This document shows positions 16,855-26,927 of a DNA stretch of 64,000 nucleotides, one piece after another; positions within the stretch are counted from its first letter, which is position 1, and every line of letters starts with the position of its first letter. The translations under genes and the position numbers were made by a program. The notes under the pieces are model-generated. The model did not search any database. It was not told the DNA's origin and saw nothing but the letters and a program-made list of their open reading frames with translations. This stretch comes from Luteolibacter arcticus (GTDB lineage Bacteria; Verrucomicrobiota; Verrucomicrobiia; Verrucomicrobiales; Akkermansiaceae), in assembly GCF_025950235.1 (NCBI RefSeq), contig NZ_JAPDDT010000002.1, positions 682,001 through 746,000 of the forward strand, written 5' to 3'.

Positions 16855-19800
16855 TTACGGTCCGAACGCAAAGCGCGCGAAGAAGCTCGTGCCTCCCGGC
16901 GGCGGGGTGATGCGATAGTGCAGGCGATCCACCGCCGGACTGGTGCTTTCGCGCTGACTGCCGATGAACTCGGCGCTGGCATCCACGTCCCAGTCCTCGA
17001 GGTCGGTCGAGATTTCCGGCAACACGCTGGCACCTTCCGCAGTGGCGCGGCGGGTGATGGTCATCAGGAAGCTACCTCCTTCCTCGACTTCGAAGGTCGG
17101 TGCCAAAGTCGGTTCGGAGGCCTGCGGATTGCCGCCGAGGAAGTACTCCTCGCGGGTGGTGAAGCCATCGCCGTCGAGGTCATCGTTGTCGCCGTGATTG
17201 CCATTCGCGGTCTTCCAGGCGGCATAGCTCTGGGTATCGGCAAGGCCCGGTGTGCCACCGCCCGCCACCGCGCTGGCACGCCAGCTTCGCGGGTCATCGT
17301 GATCCGGTGCGGACGCGGGATTGATCAGGACCAGCGAGTAGCCGTCACCGTCGGCTTCCAGTGGCCAAGGCAGTTGATCGCTGTAGATGAAGTCGTGCAA
17401 CTCGTCGCCGTTCGCGGCGACCAGCCGGAGCTGCTCGCCGGCGTTGTCGAGGCTGTTAGGGAAGGTTCCCACCACCGGCCTGCCGGTTCCGAAGGCTGCG
17501 TTGAAGGCCGCCGTGTCCTTTACCACCAGGATCCGCGCGCCGGGTGCCAGCAGGGTGCTGCCGGGGAAGGTGAACTCGACACCCGCCTCGAAGCTCACGC
17601 TGCTCAGGTCGAGCGTCGCGTTCGAGACGTTCGTCAACTCGACATATTCGGTGAGCTCCACGTCGCCCGGGGGATTGTAGTAGATCTCCGAGACCACCAG
17701 CGTGGACGGCGCGGGCAGCGCGATGCCGCCGGTATTCGTGACCACGATGCTATCGCTGCCGATCACGGCGCCGGTGAAGTCCACGGCTTCCAGCGTGATC
17801 GCATTCGGACCCGCGCCGATCGGCACCGCCACCTGCCACTCTGTCGATGAAGTCCATGTGATCGCCAGCGGGACGCTCGATCCGGCGAGGCGGATATTGC
17901 GGACGTTCACCCAGCCGCTGCCGGCGAGCGAGGCCGGGCTGAAGGGCGTCGAGAAATTGGCCCCGCCATTCGTGGTGATGGCAAAGGGGACGGACGGCGT
18001 GTCGCTCTGGATCGCGCCGAGGATGTAATTCGAGCGGGTGTTGATGTAGCTCAGATGCCCGGCGAAATCCTGACCCGGCAACAAGCTGCCGTAGTGAGTG
18101 GCCCACGGCCCCAGATAAGACTGGTTGAAGACGGTCGTGCACAGGTGATGCAGGTGTCCGAGGTAGAGCCGGCGCCGCGCGGGATTCGCGACCAGCTTCT
18201 GGAGCTCGGAATTGTCAAAGATGCCCCGCGTCGCGCTGAACGAGAAGTCCATGTCGTGCGGGAAATAGAGGACGCGTCCATCCGGCCGTGCGTAGAAGAT
18301 CCCGTTGTGGTTCGAGTTGTCGAAGAACGAGTCCCCCGCGCCGGTGGTGCAGGCGTGGGCCGATGCCTGGAGCCATTGAGCCGGATCGATGACGTCAGTC
18401 AGCCCGGTTTCAAAGGCACTGCCATTCTTGGCGAACTGCTTCGCGGCGGCGATGATCCGCGAGTAGTCGTCCTTGTCCTCGTTGTTCTCTAATAGGAAGT
18501 TCCAGCGGTAGGCTTCCTTGTCGTCGCCGAGGTCGGTCAAGTCCGTGCCGACCACGCCGTCCGGCTGCGGAAGCTTGTAGCCATTGCCATCGGTGGTGGT
18601 GGGGTAGTAGATCAGCTCGTACTCCCAGCCCGTGCCGTCGCTGCCGTTCTCAAACTGCGAGTCGAGGAACACGTCGCCGAAGCGAGCCATCTGCAGGATG
18701 GCATGGCTGGTGTGCGCGGGATTCGGCGCGATGACCTTGCAGAGGTCATTGTATTCCGCCGGGATGCCGCCGCCCGCTGCCATCGTGTGGTCGAAGAGGA
18801 TTTCCCGGCAGCCGGTTTCCTGGCCGTCCGAACGGTCGATGGCCACGGTGCGGTGGGCTCCGCGGAATAGCTGGTCCTGATTGAAGCCGAGGTTGAAGCC
18901 GACCCGGTTGTTGGAAGGACGGCCGCGCTGGCTGCTCTTCAGCCGGACGCCGGCATCGTAGTAGATCTCGCGTTCGTCATAGATCACGGTGCAGCCGAGC
19001 CGTTCGTTGCTCATCAGGTTGTTCTCCTGATAGAGCAGCGCCTCATCGGCCGGATCCATTACGATCCGCAGGTTGTGCAGGCCGTTGGTGGCGGCCAGGC
19101 CGTCGTTCACCTGATAAAGGGCGTGCGAAGAGGCTCCCTCCGCGGGGAAGTACGAGGTCTGTGGTAGCACCCCGGCATCCGTCGCGGACACGTAAAAGCG
19201 AACGACGCTGGAGGTGGCTTGGCCCGGGATGGCTCCGGTGAAGGTGGTGCCGTCGCCGGAAGGAGTCATTGGGATGGCCGTGAAGGATCCGCCATTCACC
19301 GCGTAGTGGACCGTCAGTGTGCCGAGACCATCGGGATCGGCAGCGCGGGCGGTGACAGTGACGCTTCCGCCGGCATCCGGCACTGCAGGCGAGTGGATGA
19401 AGCGGGTGAATCCGGGCCCGGCATTCGTCACGGCCGCCGAGTTCGCCGTGCCCGGCGTGCCGGGGTGCTCCGTGCGCGTCAGTTCGGTGGTCTTGGCGCA
19501 GCGGTTGAAGTAGAGCCGGGTATTGAGACGGTTCGATCCGCCGAGCCAGCGGGCGCGGTAGCGGATCTCGTAAACGCGGCCGTTCACCACCGATCTTCCG
19601 CTGGCGAGCGTCGTCTCCACGTGGTTGTGCATGTGCTCGGTCGGTCCCTTGGAGGAGAGGCGCAGCACCGGATTTCCCGGTTGGTCGGGATCGTCGATCA
19701 CCTGCGCGTGGCGGTGGTTGCCGAGAAAGCGCCAGCCGTTGGTGCCAGCGCTGAAATTGCCATTGTCGATCATCGGCACCGCGCTGCTGTCGGGATTTTC

Positions 19801-22536
19801 GATGACGGCGATGTCGTCGATCAGAACGTCGCCGCTGTCTAACAAGCCGAAGATAAACTCGCGCCACTGGCCATCCGGTCCGACCCTGCTCGCCGCAGCG
19901 GTGATGCGGTAGCTGTAGTTCTGCCACGTCCGGCGGGTGCTTTCATCACTGGCAGACCATGCTTCCGGCAGCGAGTTGTCCGAGCGCGGGTCGCGGAGTT
20001 CGAGGGTCGAGCCGTCGCCATCGGGGCTGCCGGGCCAACGGCCGCCATCGAAATACTTCACCTCGTCGGCCGGATTCCCCGCGCTGTCGAAGAGCGTCAC
20101 CGTCTCGCCGCTGTTGGCGAGGCTGCCGGACCACGGGCCGAGCACGGTCACACCGCCGGGAACGGGGAAGCTGCCGGGATTCTTTGCCACGATCAGATGG
20201 CCGCCAGTTGCGAGCATCGTGTTGGCTGGAAAGGTGAACTCAATCCCGCCACCGACGCGCCAGCCACCGAGATTCACCGTCGAGGCACCGCGGTTGCGGA
20301 GTTCGATCCACTCCTTGTCCGCGCTTGCCGGCGTCAGTTCCGGCGGATGGTAGCAGATCTCGTTGATCACGATATTCTGCTGCAGCGCGAAGGCATTCGC
20401 TGCTCCCGCTGTCGCCGAGGAAGGGTAAAGCCAGCGGTTCGGCCAAGCGGCGCTGCGGCCGCGTACGACGGCTTCCGCGATCTGGGCATCGACCGGAGCC
20501 CCACCCGGTGCGCGCAGGATGATCTTGTCGCCGGTGCCGGGGCGGAAGCCGAGTTGGGTCTGATTGAAATGCAGCAAGCCACCCGCGGGAACGGTGGTCG
20601 TCGGCAAGGCATCAACGGCATCTTCGGAACCTGCCACCTCCAGCGTGAAGCCATTCGTCGAAATCGCCTGCGACGATGGATTCCGGACTTCGATGAAGAA
20701 TGATACCGCTCCGGACGCTGCGATCTCATTCAACTCCAGCGCTGCGGGAAGGTCGGGATCCACGGGCGTCTCAATGCCGCGGAGGTTGGCCGTGAAGTAG
20801 GCGGTGTTGTCGGAAGCACCGGTGTGCACCGAGACGGCGAGGACATTCGTGCCGCTGACCAGAGCCGAGGATGGGACGGTGTGATACGCGGTGACCGCCG
20901 GCGCGGCGAGGTCGGCTGACGCTGACGTCGAGTGAGCCACCGCACCGCCGGGCATGCCGCTGCGCGAGATCTCCTGGCCGTTCAGATAGAAGACCGCGCC
21001 ATCGGCCAGCGTGTGACCGAGTTCCAGCGTCGTGCGAGCGGGGTCGCCGGTGAAGGTGAAGGATTTGCGGAAATAGGAAGTCGAGGCATTTGTGGCGAGC
21101 GACGTCCGTGCAGCGCCATCTGGAAAGGCGGTGGCGAGGCCGTATTTCGCTTCGAGGTAAGCGCCGGTTGCTTGGAAGTCGGATTCCCCGAGCGCGTTGC
21201 GATAGACCAGCAGCTCGGCAATGTCGCCATTGAAGCCTTGGGTGGTTGAACTGCCGTGGCAGCCCATCACGATCGGCTGTGGTGTGAGATCCGAGCCGTC
21301 ATCCGGCACGCTGCCTTCCATCACGCCATCGACCCACAGTTCGAACCGGCTCTCCGCCGGATTCCGCCGCACTGCCACGATTTGGAACTGGGTGGTCGAG
21401 ATCGAGGTTGTGGACACCGGTCCTCCAATGCCTCCGCCATCATCGTAGCGCTTTTGGAATCCGTAGCGGCCATTCACCGCCTTGAGCGAGACCAGCGGTT
21501 CACCCACCGTGGTGACGCGGTCGAAGAGATAGGCACCTTCGCCTCCGGTAACGCTGCCGCTGTTAGGCGCAGCATTCGCGCGGCAGACGATGAAGTAGAC
21601 GAAGCCCGACGTGGGTGCGATGCCGGGCGAGAGCGAAGTACGAAACTCATCGTTGCCATCGAAGTCGATCGCCGGTTCGCCACTGGGAGTGGCATTCGCT
21701 TGAAAGGCAGGATTGCTACCCGGGACGGCATTCTGTGAAACGCCATCGCCCGTGGCCGTGTCGGTCCACGGGCTGAAGGTGGCACCGTTCGCCACACCGG
21801 TGACCGCGCCAGCTCGATAGCGTTCGACCAGATTCGCGGTGACGCTCAGCACCGGAGGGGTGCCGGTGGTGGCGAAGGGTGCTTGGCCTTGCGACCAGAG
21901 GCTGTCGTTGTAGGAAGTGTTTTCCCAAGAACTGGACGGCGCGGCGGTGTTGTCGCGGTAGCGCCAGGTGGTGTCAGCATTCGTGAAGACGTGAACCAGC
22001 GGTTGATCCGGTGAACGGAAATTGAGGGTCGCCGGGGTGGCAGTGGCAAAGCGCCAGTTCGCGGGATCAAGCGCGCTGCTGCCGGGGAGACGTTTCGCCA
22101 GCGTGGCTCCGGGGCCATCGGCCGCAACCGGCCACGGCGCGGTGTCGCCATACGAGACCCGGTCCATCAGCCGGCCGGTAGGGCTCAGCAGGTCGACCGT
22201 TTCGCCGCTGTTGGAAAGGTTTCCGGTGAAGGGTCCGCGCACGCCCGGAATGCCAGTGAGCGATGCGTGGCCCGGCGTCTTCGCGATCAGCAGATAGCCG
22301 CCGCCGGGAATGACCGTGCTACTAGGAAAGACGTAGTCGATGCCATCCGCCAGTGACCAGCCGGAGAGATCGACGTTCACCGCCATCTGGTTGTGCAACT
22401 CGATCCACTCCGCCTCCTGGCTGGTTGGCGGATTGAAGTGAATCTCATTGAAAGTGACGACCGCATCGGGCGTGTCGGCGGACAATCGCGTCGCAGCGAC
22501 GAGGCCAAGGAGCGGGAACCATCTAGGGGTGAACAT
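16855..22536 (-). CDS. Giant secreted protein with lamin-tail, LamG and CotH-kinase domains
   Basis: A 1893-residue exported protein. After a short signal peptide come a lamin-tail domain (about 25-150; VTFNEIHFNPPTSQEAEWIE), a LamG/concanavalin-like domain (about 240-460), further lamin-tail-like domains (about 605-700 and 720-850), a carbohydrate-binding-like region (about 880-1010), an Ig/FnIII-like region (about 1020-1120), a CotH domain (about 1140-1500), another lamin-tail domain (about 1610-1760), a Ca-loop motif DLDGDGFTTREEYFLGGNP (about 1785-1805) and a C-terminal beta module. CotH proteins are atypical protein kinases first known from spore coats; FPHDMDFSF near 1430 resembles the metal-binding region. 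The role here is probably surface-associated. A terminator separates it from the preceding gene, so it should have its own promoter. Confidence 0.88.
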   Translation of the reverse strand: MFTPRWFPLLGLVAATRLSADTPDAVVTFNEIHFNPPTSQEAEWIELHNQMAVNVDLSGWSLADGIDYVFPSSTVIPGGGYLLIAKTPGHASLTGIPGVRGPFTGNLSNSGETVDLLSPTGRLMDRVSYGDTAPWPVAADGPGATLAKRLPGSSALDPANWRFATATPATLNFRSPDQPLVHVFTNADTTWRYRDNTAAPSSSWENTSYNDSLWSQGQAPFATTGTPPVLSVTANLVERYRAGAVTGVANGATFSPWTDTATGDGVSQNAVPGSNPAFQANATPSGEPAIDFDGNDEFRTSLSPGIAPTSGFVYFIVCRANAAPNSGSVTGGEGAYLFDRVTTVGEPLVSLKAVNGRYGFQKRYDDGGGIGGPVSTTSISTTQFQIVAVRRNPAESRFELWVDGVMEGSVPDDGSDLTPQPIVMGCHGSSTTQGFNGDIAELLVYRNALGESDFQATGAYLEAKYGLATAFPDGAARTSLATNASTSYFRKSFTFTGDPARTTLELGHTLADGAVFYLNGQEISRSGMPGGAVAHSTSASADLAAPAVTAYHTVPSSALVSGTNVLAVSVHTGASDNTAYFTANLRGIETPVDPDLPAALELNEIAASGAVSFFIEVRNPSSQAISTNGFTLEVAGSEDAVDALPTTTVPAGGLLHFNQTQLGFRPGTGDKIILRAPGGAPVDAQIAEAVVRGRSAAWPNRWLYPSSATAGAANAFALQQNIVINEICYHPPELTPASADKEWIELRNRGASTVNLGGWRVGGGIEFTFPANTMLATGGHLIVAKNPGSFPVPGGVTVLGPWSGSLANSGETVTLFDSAGNPADEVKYFDGGRWPGSPDGDGSTLELRDPRSDNSLPEAWSASDESTRRTWQNYSYRITAAASRVGPDGQWREFIFGLLDSGDVLIDDIAVIENPDSSAVPMIDNGNFSAGTNGWRFLGNHRHAQVIDDPDQPGNPVLRLSSKGPTEHMHNHVETTLASGRSVVNGRVYEIRYRARWLGGSNRLNTRLYFNRCAKTTELTRTEHPGTPGTANSAAVTNAGPGFTRFIHSPAVPDAGGSVTVTARAADPDGLGTLTVHYAVNGGSFTAIPMTPSGDGTTFTGAIPGQATSSVVRFYVSATDAGVLPQTSYFPAEGASSHALYQVNDGLAATNGLHNLRIVMDPADEALLYQENNLMSNERLGCTVIYDEREIYYDAGVRLKSSQRGRPSNNRVGFNLGFNQDQLFRGAHRTVAIDRSDGQETGCREILFDHTMAAGGGIPAEYNDLCKVIAPNPAHTSHAILQMARFGDVFLDSQFENGSDGTGWEYELIYYPTTTDGNGYKLPQPDGVVGTDLTDLGDDKEAYRWNFLLENNEDKDDYSRIIAAAKQFAKNGSAFETGLTDVIDPAQWLQASAHACTTGAGDSFFDNSNHNGIFYARPDGRVLYFPHDMDFSFSATRGIFDNSELQKLVANPARRRLYLGHLHHLCTTVFNQSYLGPWATHYGSLLPGQDFAGHLSYINTRSNYILGAIQSDTPSVPFAITTNGGANFSTPFSPASLAGSGWVNVRNIRLAGSSVPLAITWTSSTEWQVAVPIGAGPNAITLEAVDFTGAVIGSDSIVVTNTGGIALPAPSTLVVSEIYYNPPGDVELTEYVELTNVSNATLDLSSVSFEAGVEFTFPGSTLLAPGARILVVKDTAAFNAAFGTGRPVVGTFPNSLDNAGEQLRLVAANGDELHDFIYSDQLPWPLEADGDGYSLVLINPASAPDHDDPRSWRASAVAGGGTPGLADTQSYAAWKTANGNHGDNDDLDGDGFTTREEYFLGGNPQASEPTLAPTFEVEEGGSFLMTITRRATAEGASVLPEISTDLEDWDVDASAEFIGSQRESTSPAVDRLHYRITPPPGGTSFFARFAFGP

Positions 22537-22606
22537 GGACGAACAGAAAGGAGATCGGAGGTGGGAGGAGAGCCAGGGAGGGCAGGGCTCTCTCTCCCGA
22601 AAAGAG

Positions 22607-22637
22607 GGCTCCGCGGACCACTCGGGTCCGCGGAGCC
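22607..22637 (-). terminator. Intrinsic terminator of the 1114-residue protein gene
   Basis: GGCTCCGCGGACC (22607-22619) and GGTCCGCGGAGCC (22625-22637) form a perfect 13-bp stem with a 5-nt loop. On the minus strand it is followed by CTCTTTTC. It lies 26 nt past the stop of the Ig-domain gene and about 70 nt before the start of the next gene. Confidence 0.82.
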
Positions 22638-22662
22638 GGGAAGCATCAGACTGCGAGGGAGG

Positions 22663-25600
22663 TTACTCCTCGTAGGAGATTCGATAGAAGGCGCGGCCGT
22701 CCGGAGGATCATTGTCCACCAGGTTCACGACGCCCGAACCCTCAGCCACCTTCGTGTCCACATTGGTCCAGCTGTCCGCTAGGAGCGTGGTCGAGCGTTG
22801 CAGGATGTAGGTGGCACCGGGAGTGCCGGTGAAGGTGCCGGTGACGTTGTTGCCATTCAGGTCGACGGCCAGCGTCATCTGAGTTGGCGGGACGCTCGCC
22901 CCGGAGACCACGGCGATGGTAACGGTGCCTGTGGCGGTGCCTCCCCAGCCGTCGCTGATCGTGTAGGTGAAGGTGTCATTTGCCTCGCCCGTGATCGGCC
23001 AATCCACGGGCGGAGTATAGACGAGGGTGCCCGGGGACCCGCCCGCCACGATGGTTCCGCCATTCACACTCGTGGCGTTGTAGTTGGTGAGCGTCAGGGT
23101 GTCGGTATTGCCGTCGGTATCGTTTGAGAGCAGGTCGAATTCGACACTGAGTTCGAGTGGCACGTTTTCGTCGGTGACGAGCGGGCCGTCGTTATTCGCG
23201 ACCGGCGCGGCATTGGCGACCATCACCGGAACCGTGGTGCTTTCCGCGTCTCCTGCCGCGTTGGTGACGATGACCTTGTAGTTCCCGTTGATGGCAGCGC
23301 TGGTGCCGACGAGGTTGAGCGAAGTGCCGGTTTGGCCTGAGATCGGGTCGCCGTTCTTGTACCATTGGTAACCCAACGGACCCGAGCCGATGGCTGAAAC
23401 CTTGAGGGTGAGGTTGCCATTGCGGATGACCGTGCCGCCCTTGGGCTGCACGATGACGACGGGCAAGGCTCCCGCCGCCGGGATCACAACTGCGCGCAGG
23501 GTATCCACACGCAGGCCGGTGAGGCCGTCGCCGGCATTGTTCACCACGAAGTCGATGTTATTGATGCCCGCGATCAGGCCGGGCGCGTTGCCGGTATCGA
23601 TGACGAAGGGTTCCAGGGTGGAAAAGGCCGCGCCGGTGGGGTTGAGATTCGAAATGCCGGTGGCCACTCCATTGACGCGGATTGCCAGGCCGTTGTTGTC
23701 CGATGCCCACCTCCCAAGGATCCTGACGGTGGCAAGATCGCGGCCCGTGAGATCGATGTGGGTGCGATAGACGTAGGTGCCGAAGCCTTCACCGGCGTCC
23801 AAGCTGCCATTGGCGGAAGCGGTGTTCGCGAGCGGGCCAATCCATTTCGAGGTGGCGGAGTTCGCCAGCCATGCGCCGGGAACGTTGGTCTGCACGTAGG
23901 TGTCGAACTTGGTTCCGTCGTGCGGATTCGCAGTCAGCGTGTAGTGCGGGTCGATAATGCCGTTGGCCAGGATTTCTCCATTTTCGTCCAAGCCGGTACC
24001 GAAGATACCGGGCACGTGGTCGAGGACGAGCAGTGTGACCGTCTGGCTGGCGACGGAGTTGACTCCATTGCTCACCGTCACGGTGTATTTGCCGGTGTCC
24101 CCGGCGGTCACATTGGACAGATCCAGAACGGGACTGTCGGTGCCGACGACGGTCGTTCCACGCTTCCATTGGTAGGAAAGGGTGGCGCTGCCGATGGCTC
24201 CGACACGGAGCGTGTAATTGGAACCCGTGGCGATGATGGAACCTGCCGGTTGCAGCGTGATCAGCGGGGCGACGCCTGTCGTAGGGTCGGCCTCGCGGTT
24301 GCTGATGGCGCAAACATGGATGGAGGTGTTGTGGGTGTAGGCGGAGTGGAAGATCTTCGCGGTGCCGTCGGCCTTCGCCGTGTAGCGGTACTCGATGCGG
24401 ATGCCCTTGTTGTTTCCGAACTCGGATTGGTCGATGACCACGGGGGCGTCTTCGCGATTGCCGAAGAACGTATTGTAGCGAACGCCCGGCGCTTCAAAGC
24501 CGGTCGAGTAAATGGTGAAGACGTATGCCTTGCCAGGGGTGAGGCCGGAGAAGTTGTGAGCTCCGGGGAAACCGGCATGTGCGAAATCCCGCGACAATGC
24601 TGCGCTGGGGCTCGAGATTTCGTTGTTCGTGTCGTTGTTAAAGACGTTCGGAAGGGCGGACGTGTAGCCCGGAGCGGCTGGATTGGCACCGGGGGTGCCA
24701 GTGAAGACGACGCCATTGACGTTCACACTCGCGGCGGTGCCGAAGTTGAGGGCATGGGTGTAGTGGTGGGTGGGGAGGACACCGGAGCTTGCGTCATCGT
24801 TCCATGCGGCGGTGGTAAATGCGGGTGCCGGGGTGCTGGCGACGGCCTCGCGGTTGCTGAAGCCAGAGGTATGGAACCCGCCCCCTCCGAGGGCCGGGTA
24901 GAATATGGTGACCGGCGAGCCAAGCGCGTCGGTGGTGTAGGCGTAGTGGACAAGAAGGCCGTAGCCCTGGCCTTGGCCGGCGGGCTTGCCCAGACCATAC
25001 TTGTTGAGGCTCACCGTGAGGCGTTGCTCATTCGCACTCGCATTGCTGGAGAAGGTTGCCGAGCGGTATTCCGTGGCGGGGTTGCCGTCCCAACTCACCC
25101 CGTAGACCGTGAAGACGTACTGGGTCGAAGGCTTGAGGTTCTCCAACTTGATCGACGGCTGCCCGTCGTAGCGGAATGGTCCCGCGAGACCCGCACTGTT
25201 GCCGGTCACATGATTCGTGCCGCCGCCGTGGGTAGTGCCGAGGCCGGTGAGGGCGAAGCGACCGGGCGTCCCGGTTTCCCTGCCGAGGAAACGGACGCCA
25301 TTGATGGTGACCCCGTTGTTGGTGCCGAAGTTGTAGGAGTGGGTATAGACGTAGCTGGAGTCGATGCCCGAATCGGCGTCGCCAGTCCACGGAGCCACCG
25401 ACCAGGCGTTGGAGGAGGGAGCGATTTTCACATCGTCCACCGTCAGGGTATGGTCACCGGCGGTGCGCATGTTGGCGATGGCGATCGTGTGCTGCTCCGC
25501 GGTGGCGGTGAATTCGAAGGCCGCGTATTTGTAGAGGTTGGTTCCCCCGACCGCGGTCACTTCGGCATCCTCCCCCGCGGGGGTGCCATCGACGGAGAAC

Positions 25601-26007
25601 CTCAGCACGGCGGACTGGCCGGCGCGGGCGTTGACGCGAAAGGAGACGTTGTACTTGGTGTTGATCTGCAGGCCGGTGACCGTGGTCTGGAGGCTGGCCA
25701 CGCCGGAAGCGCCCGCTTGGACGAAGGCGACATTGAGGCCTTCCGGAATGACGCCGTTGTCCGCGAAGGGAGAGGAGCCTGAGGGGTTGAGGCCCGTCCG
25801 GCTCACCGGGGTGCCGGTCCAACCGGTGATCGGGCCGTTCGGCGTGAAGGTCGGGCTGGCGTCGATGTAGCCGGGGAAGACGGTGAAGGTATTGGCTTCG
25901 AATCCCGGGTTGGTGATGGTCTGGGCCACCAGCGGGATGGGGGAGAACAAGAGGGCAGCGGCGAGACAACTCGCCAGCGCTCCTGCGGAGCACGTGGTTA
26001 ATTTCAT
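22663..26007 (-). CDS. Large secreted Ig-like/cadherin-like protein with an internal duplication
   Basis: A 1114-residue secreted protein starting at the ATG at 26007 (signal peptide MKLTTCSAGALASCLAAALL). Residues 28-195 look like a DUF642/carbohydrate-binding-like domain (ITNPGFEANTF). Two homologous repeats follow at about 200-390 and 395-570; both contain the pattern W-x-D-A-x-SG...YTH...NFGT...NGV-x-F and end in SNREA. Next are an Ig-like domain (about 575-665), a beta region (about 668-840), a second Ig domain (about 849-930), a cadherin-like/VCBS-type domain (about 934-1040; APVANNDGPLVTDENVPLEL), and a C-terminal beta module ending RAFYRISYEE. No enzyme motif is visible; adhesion or glycan binding is likely. 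An in-frame extension to 26100 lacks signal-peptide character and was not used. Confidence 0.85.
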   Translation of the reverse strand: MKLTTCSAGALASCLAAALLFSPIPLVAQTITNPGFEANTFTVFPGYIDASPTFTPNGPITGWTGTPVSRTGLNPSGSSPFADNGVIPEGLNVAFVQAGASGVASLQTTVTGLQINTKYNVSFRVNARAGQSAVLRFSVDGTPAGEDAEVTAVGGTNLYKYAAFEFTATAEQHTIAIANMRTAGDHTLTVDDVKIAPSSNAWSVAPWTGDADSGIDSSYVYTHSYNFGTNNGVTINGVRFLGRETGTPGRFALTGLGTTHGGGTNHVTGNSAGLAGPFRYDGQPSIKLENLKPSTQYVFTVYGVSWDGNPATEYRSATFSSNASANEQRLTVSLNKYGLGKPAGQGQGYGLLVHYAYTTDALGSPVTIFYPALGGGGFHTSGFSNREAVASTPAPAFTTAAWNDDASSGVLPTHHYTHALNFGTAASVNVNGVVFTGTPGANPAAPGYTSALPNVFNNDTNNEISSPSAALSRDFAHAGFPGAHNFSGLTPGKAYVFTIYSTGFEAPGVRYNTFFGNREDAPVVIDQSEFGNNKGIRIEYRYTAKADGTAKIFHSAYTHNTSIHVCAISNREADPTTGVAPLITLQPAGSIIATGSNYTLRVGAIGSATLSYQWKRGTTVVGTDSPVLDLSNVTAGDTGKYTVTVSNGVNSVASQTVTLLVLDHVPGIFGTGLDENGEILANGIIDPHYTLTANPHDGTKFDTYVQTNVPGAWLANSATSKWIGPLANTASANGSLDAGEGFGTYVYRTHIDLTGRDLATVRILGRWASDNNGLAIRVNGVATGISNLNPTGAAFSTLEPFVIDTGNAPGLIAGINNIDFVVNNAGDGLTGLRVDTLRAVVIPAAGALPVVIVQPKGGTVIRNGNLTLKVSAIGSGPLGYQWYKNGDPISGQTGTSLNLVGTSAAINGNYKVIVTNAAGDAESTTVPVMVANAAPVANNDGPLVTDENVPLELSVEFDLLSNDTDGNTDTLTLTNYNATSVNGGTIVAGGSPGTLVYTPPVDWPITGEANDTFTYTISDGWGGTATGTVTIAVVSGASVPPTQMTLAVDLNGNNVTGTFTGTPGATYILQRSTTLLADSWTNVDTKVAEGSGVVNLVDNDPPDGRAFYRISYEE

Positions 26008-26426
26008 GGGGAACTGGGTTGTTTTCTGAATTGGGTCTTTCGTGTCTTGGGATTCCACCGGGCCGACCTCTTCCACAGCTCGCTGCGAAATGGCAGGCAC
26101 CGATGAACTCCGGTTTTACCCCGGTCTCGGGAAGAGGCGATGGAATTGGATTCCCAATCCCTGCCAAAATGCGCGGCGTTGTTAGGTCGATCCGCAATGT
26201 CCGTAGTCGATTGACATTGATGGAGTAAGAGTCGCCCACCTCAGGGAGACGGAAGGGCTGCCAAGTCGGACGTTGCGCTGCCCGATCCCGGGCCTCAGCC
26301 TCCAGGTGGACTCGCTCATCGCTGCGGGACGAAACCACCGCCACTCGCGCGGGTTTTCGTCCCGGAGACCCGACCCCGACATTTTCGCTTCCCGCCCGCC
26401 TCTCATCTGCTTTCGTCGCCGCCCGC
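26008..26426. other. Intergenic region between divergent genes
   Basis: This 419-bp gap must hold promoters for the leftward Ig-protein gene and the rightward DUF4240 gene. The only notable structure is an inverted repeat, CAATGTC (26195-26201) and GACATTG (26213-26219). A TTGACA at 26211-26216 has no matching -10 box at 16-18 bp. I see no convincing gene here. Confidence 0.5.
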
Positions 26427-26915
26427 ATGGACAAGACCGCATTCTGGAAACTGCTCGATGGCCTCGACACCGAGGACGCTGCCGCCGAACTCGCCGCCCG
26501 CCTCGAAGAACTCGAGCCCGTCGAGATCGCGGACTTCCAACGCCACTTCGATGAAGCCCACGCACGCGCCTACAACTGGTCGCTGTGGGGCGCCGCCTCC
26601 CTGATGGAAGGCGGTTGCTCGGACGATGGCTTCGCCGACTTCCGCTACGGCCTGATCTCGCGTGGCCAGAAGGTCTACGACTCCGCCCTGGCCGATCCCG
26701 ATTCGCTCGCCGACCTGTTGGATGAAGAGGACTTTCTCTCCAACGAAGAGTTCGGCTACGTCGCCGGTCAGGTCTATCAATCGATCACCGACGAAGAAAT
26801 CCCGCACTCGGACGATCCGCCCGCCTTGGAACCTTCCGGCGAGGAATGGGACTTCGATGACATGGACCTGAATGCCGAGAAGCTTCCCAAGCTGACGGCG
26901 AAGTTCGGCGACTGA
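26427..26915 (+). CDS. DUF4240 family protein
   Basis: The 162-residue acidic protein matches DUF4240, a small cytosolic family of unknown function. The diagnostic blocks are MDKTAFWKLLDGL at the start, YNWSLWGAASLMEGGCSDDG (near residues 49-68) and FADFRYGLISRGQKVYDSAL. It starts at the ATG at 26427 without a visible ribosome-binding site and ends 12 nt before the convergent DUF1501 gene. There is no operon partner. Confidence 0.88.
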   Translation: MDKTAFWKLLDGLDTEDAAAELAARLEELEPVEIADFQRHFDEAHARAYNWSLWGAASLMEGGCSDDGFADFRYGLISRGQKVYDSALADPDSLADLLDEEDFLSNEEFGYVAGQVYQSITDEEIPHSDDPPALEPSGEEWDFDDMDLNAEKLPKLTAKFGD

Positions 26916-26927
26916 GCGAGAACGTCG

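Noticed and set aside
23758-25782. A 674-codon plus-strand frame over the Ig-protein gene
   Set aside because: It is antisense to a protein with recognisable Ig and cadherin-like domains, and its composition is Gly/Arg/Val-rich shadow sequence.
26195-26219. TTGACA (26211-26216) as a promoter for the DUF4240 gene
   Set aside because: There is no acceptable -10 box at 16-18 bp. The 7-bp inverted repeat around it remains only a weak feature.
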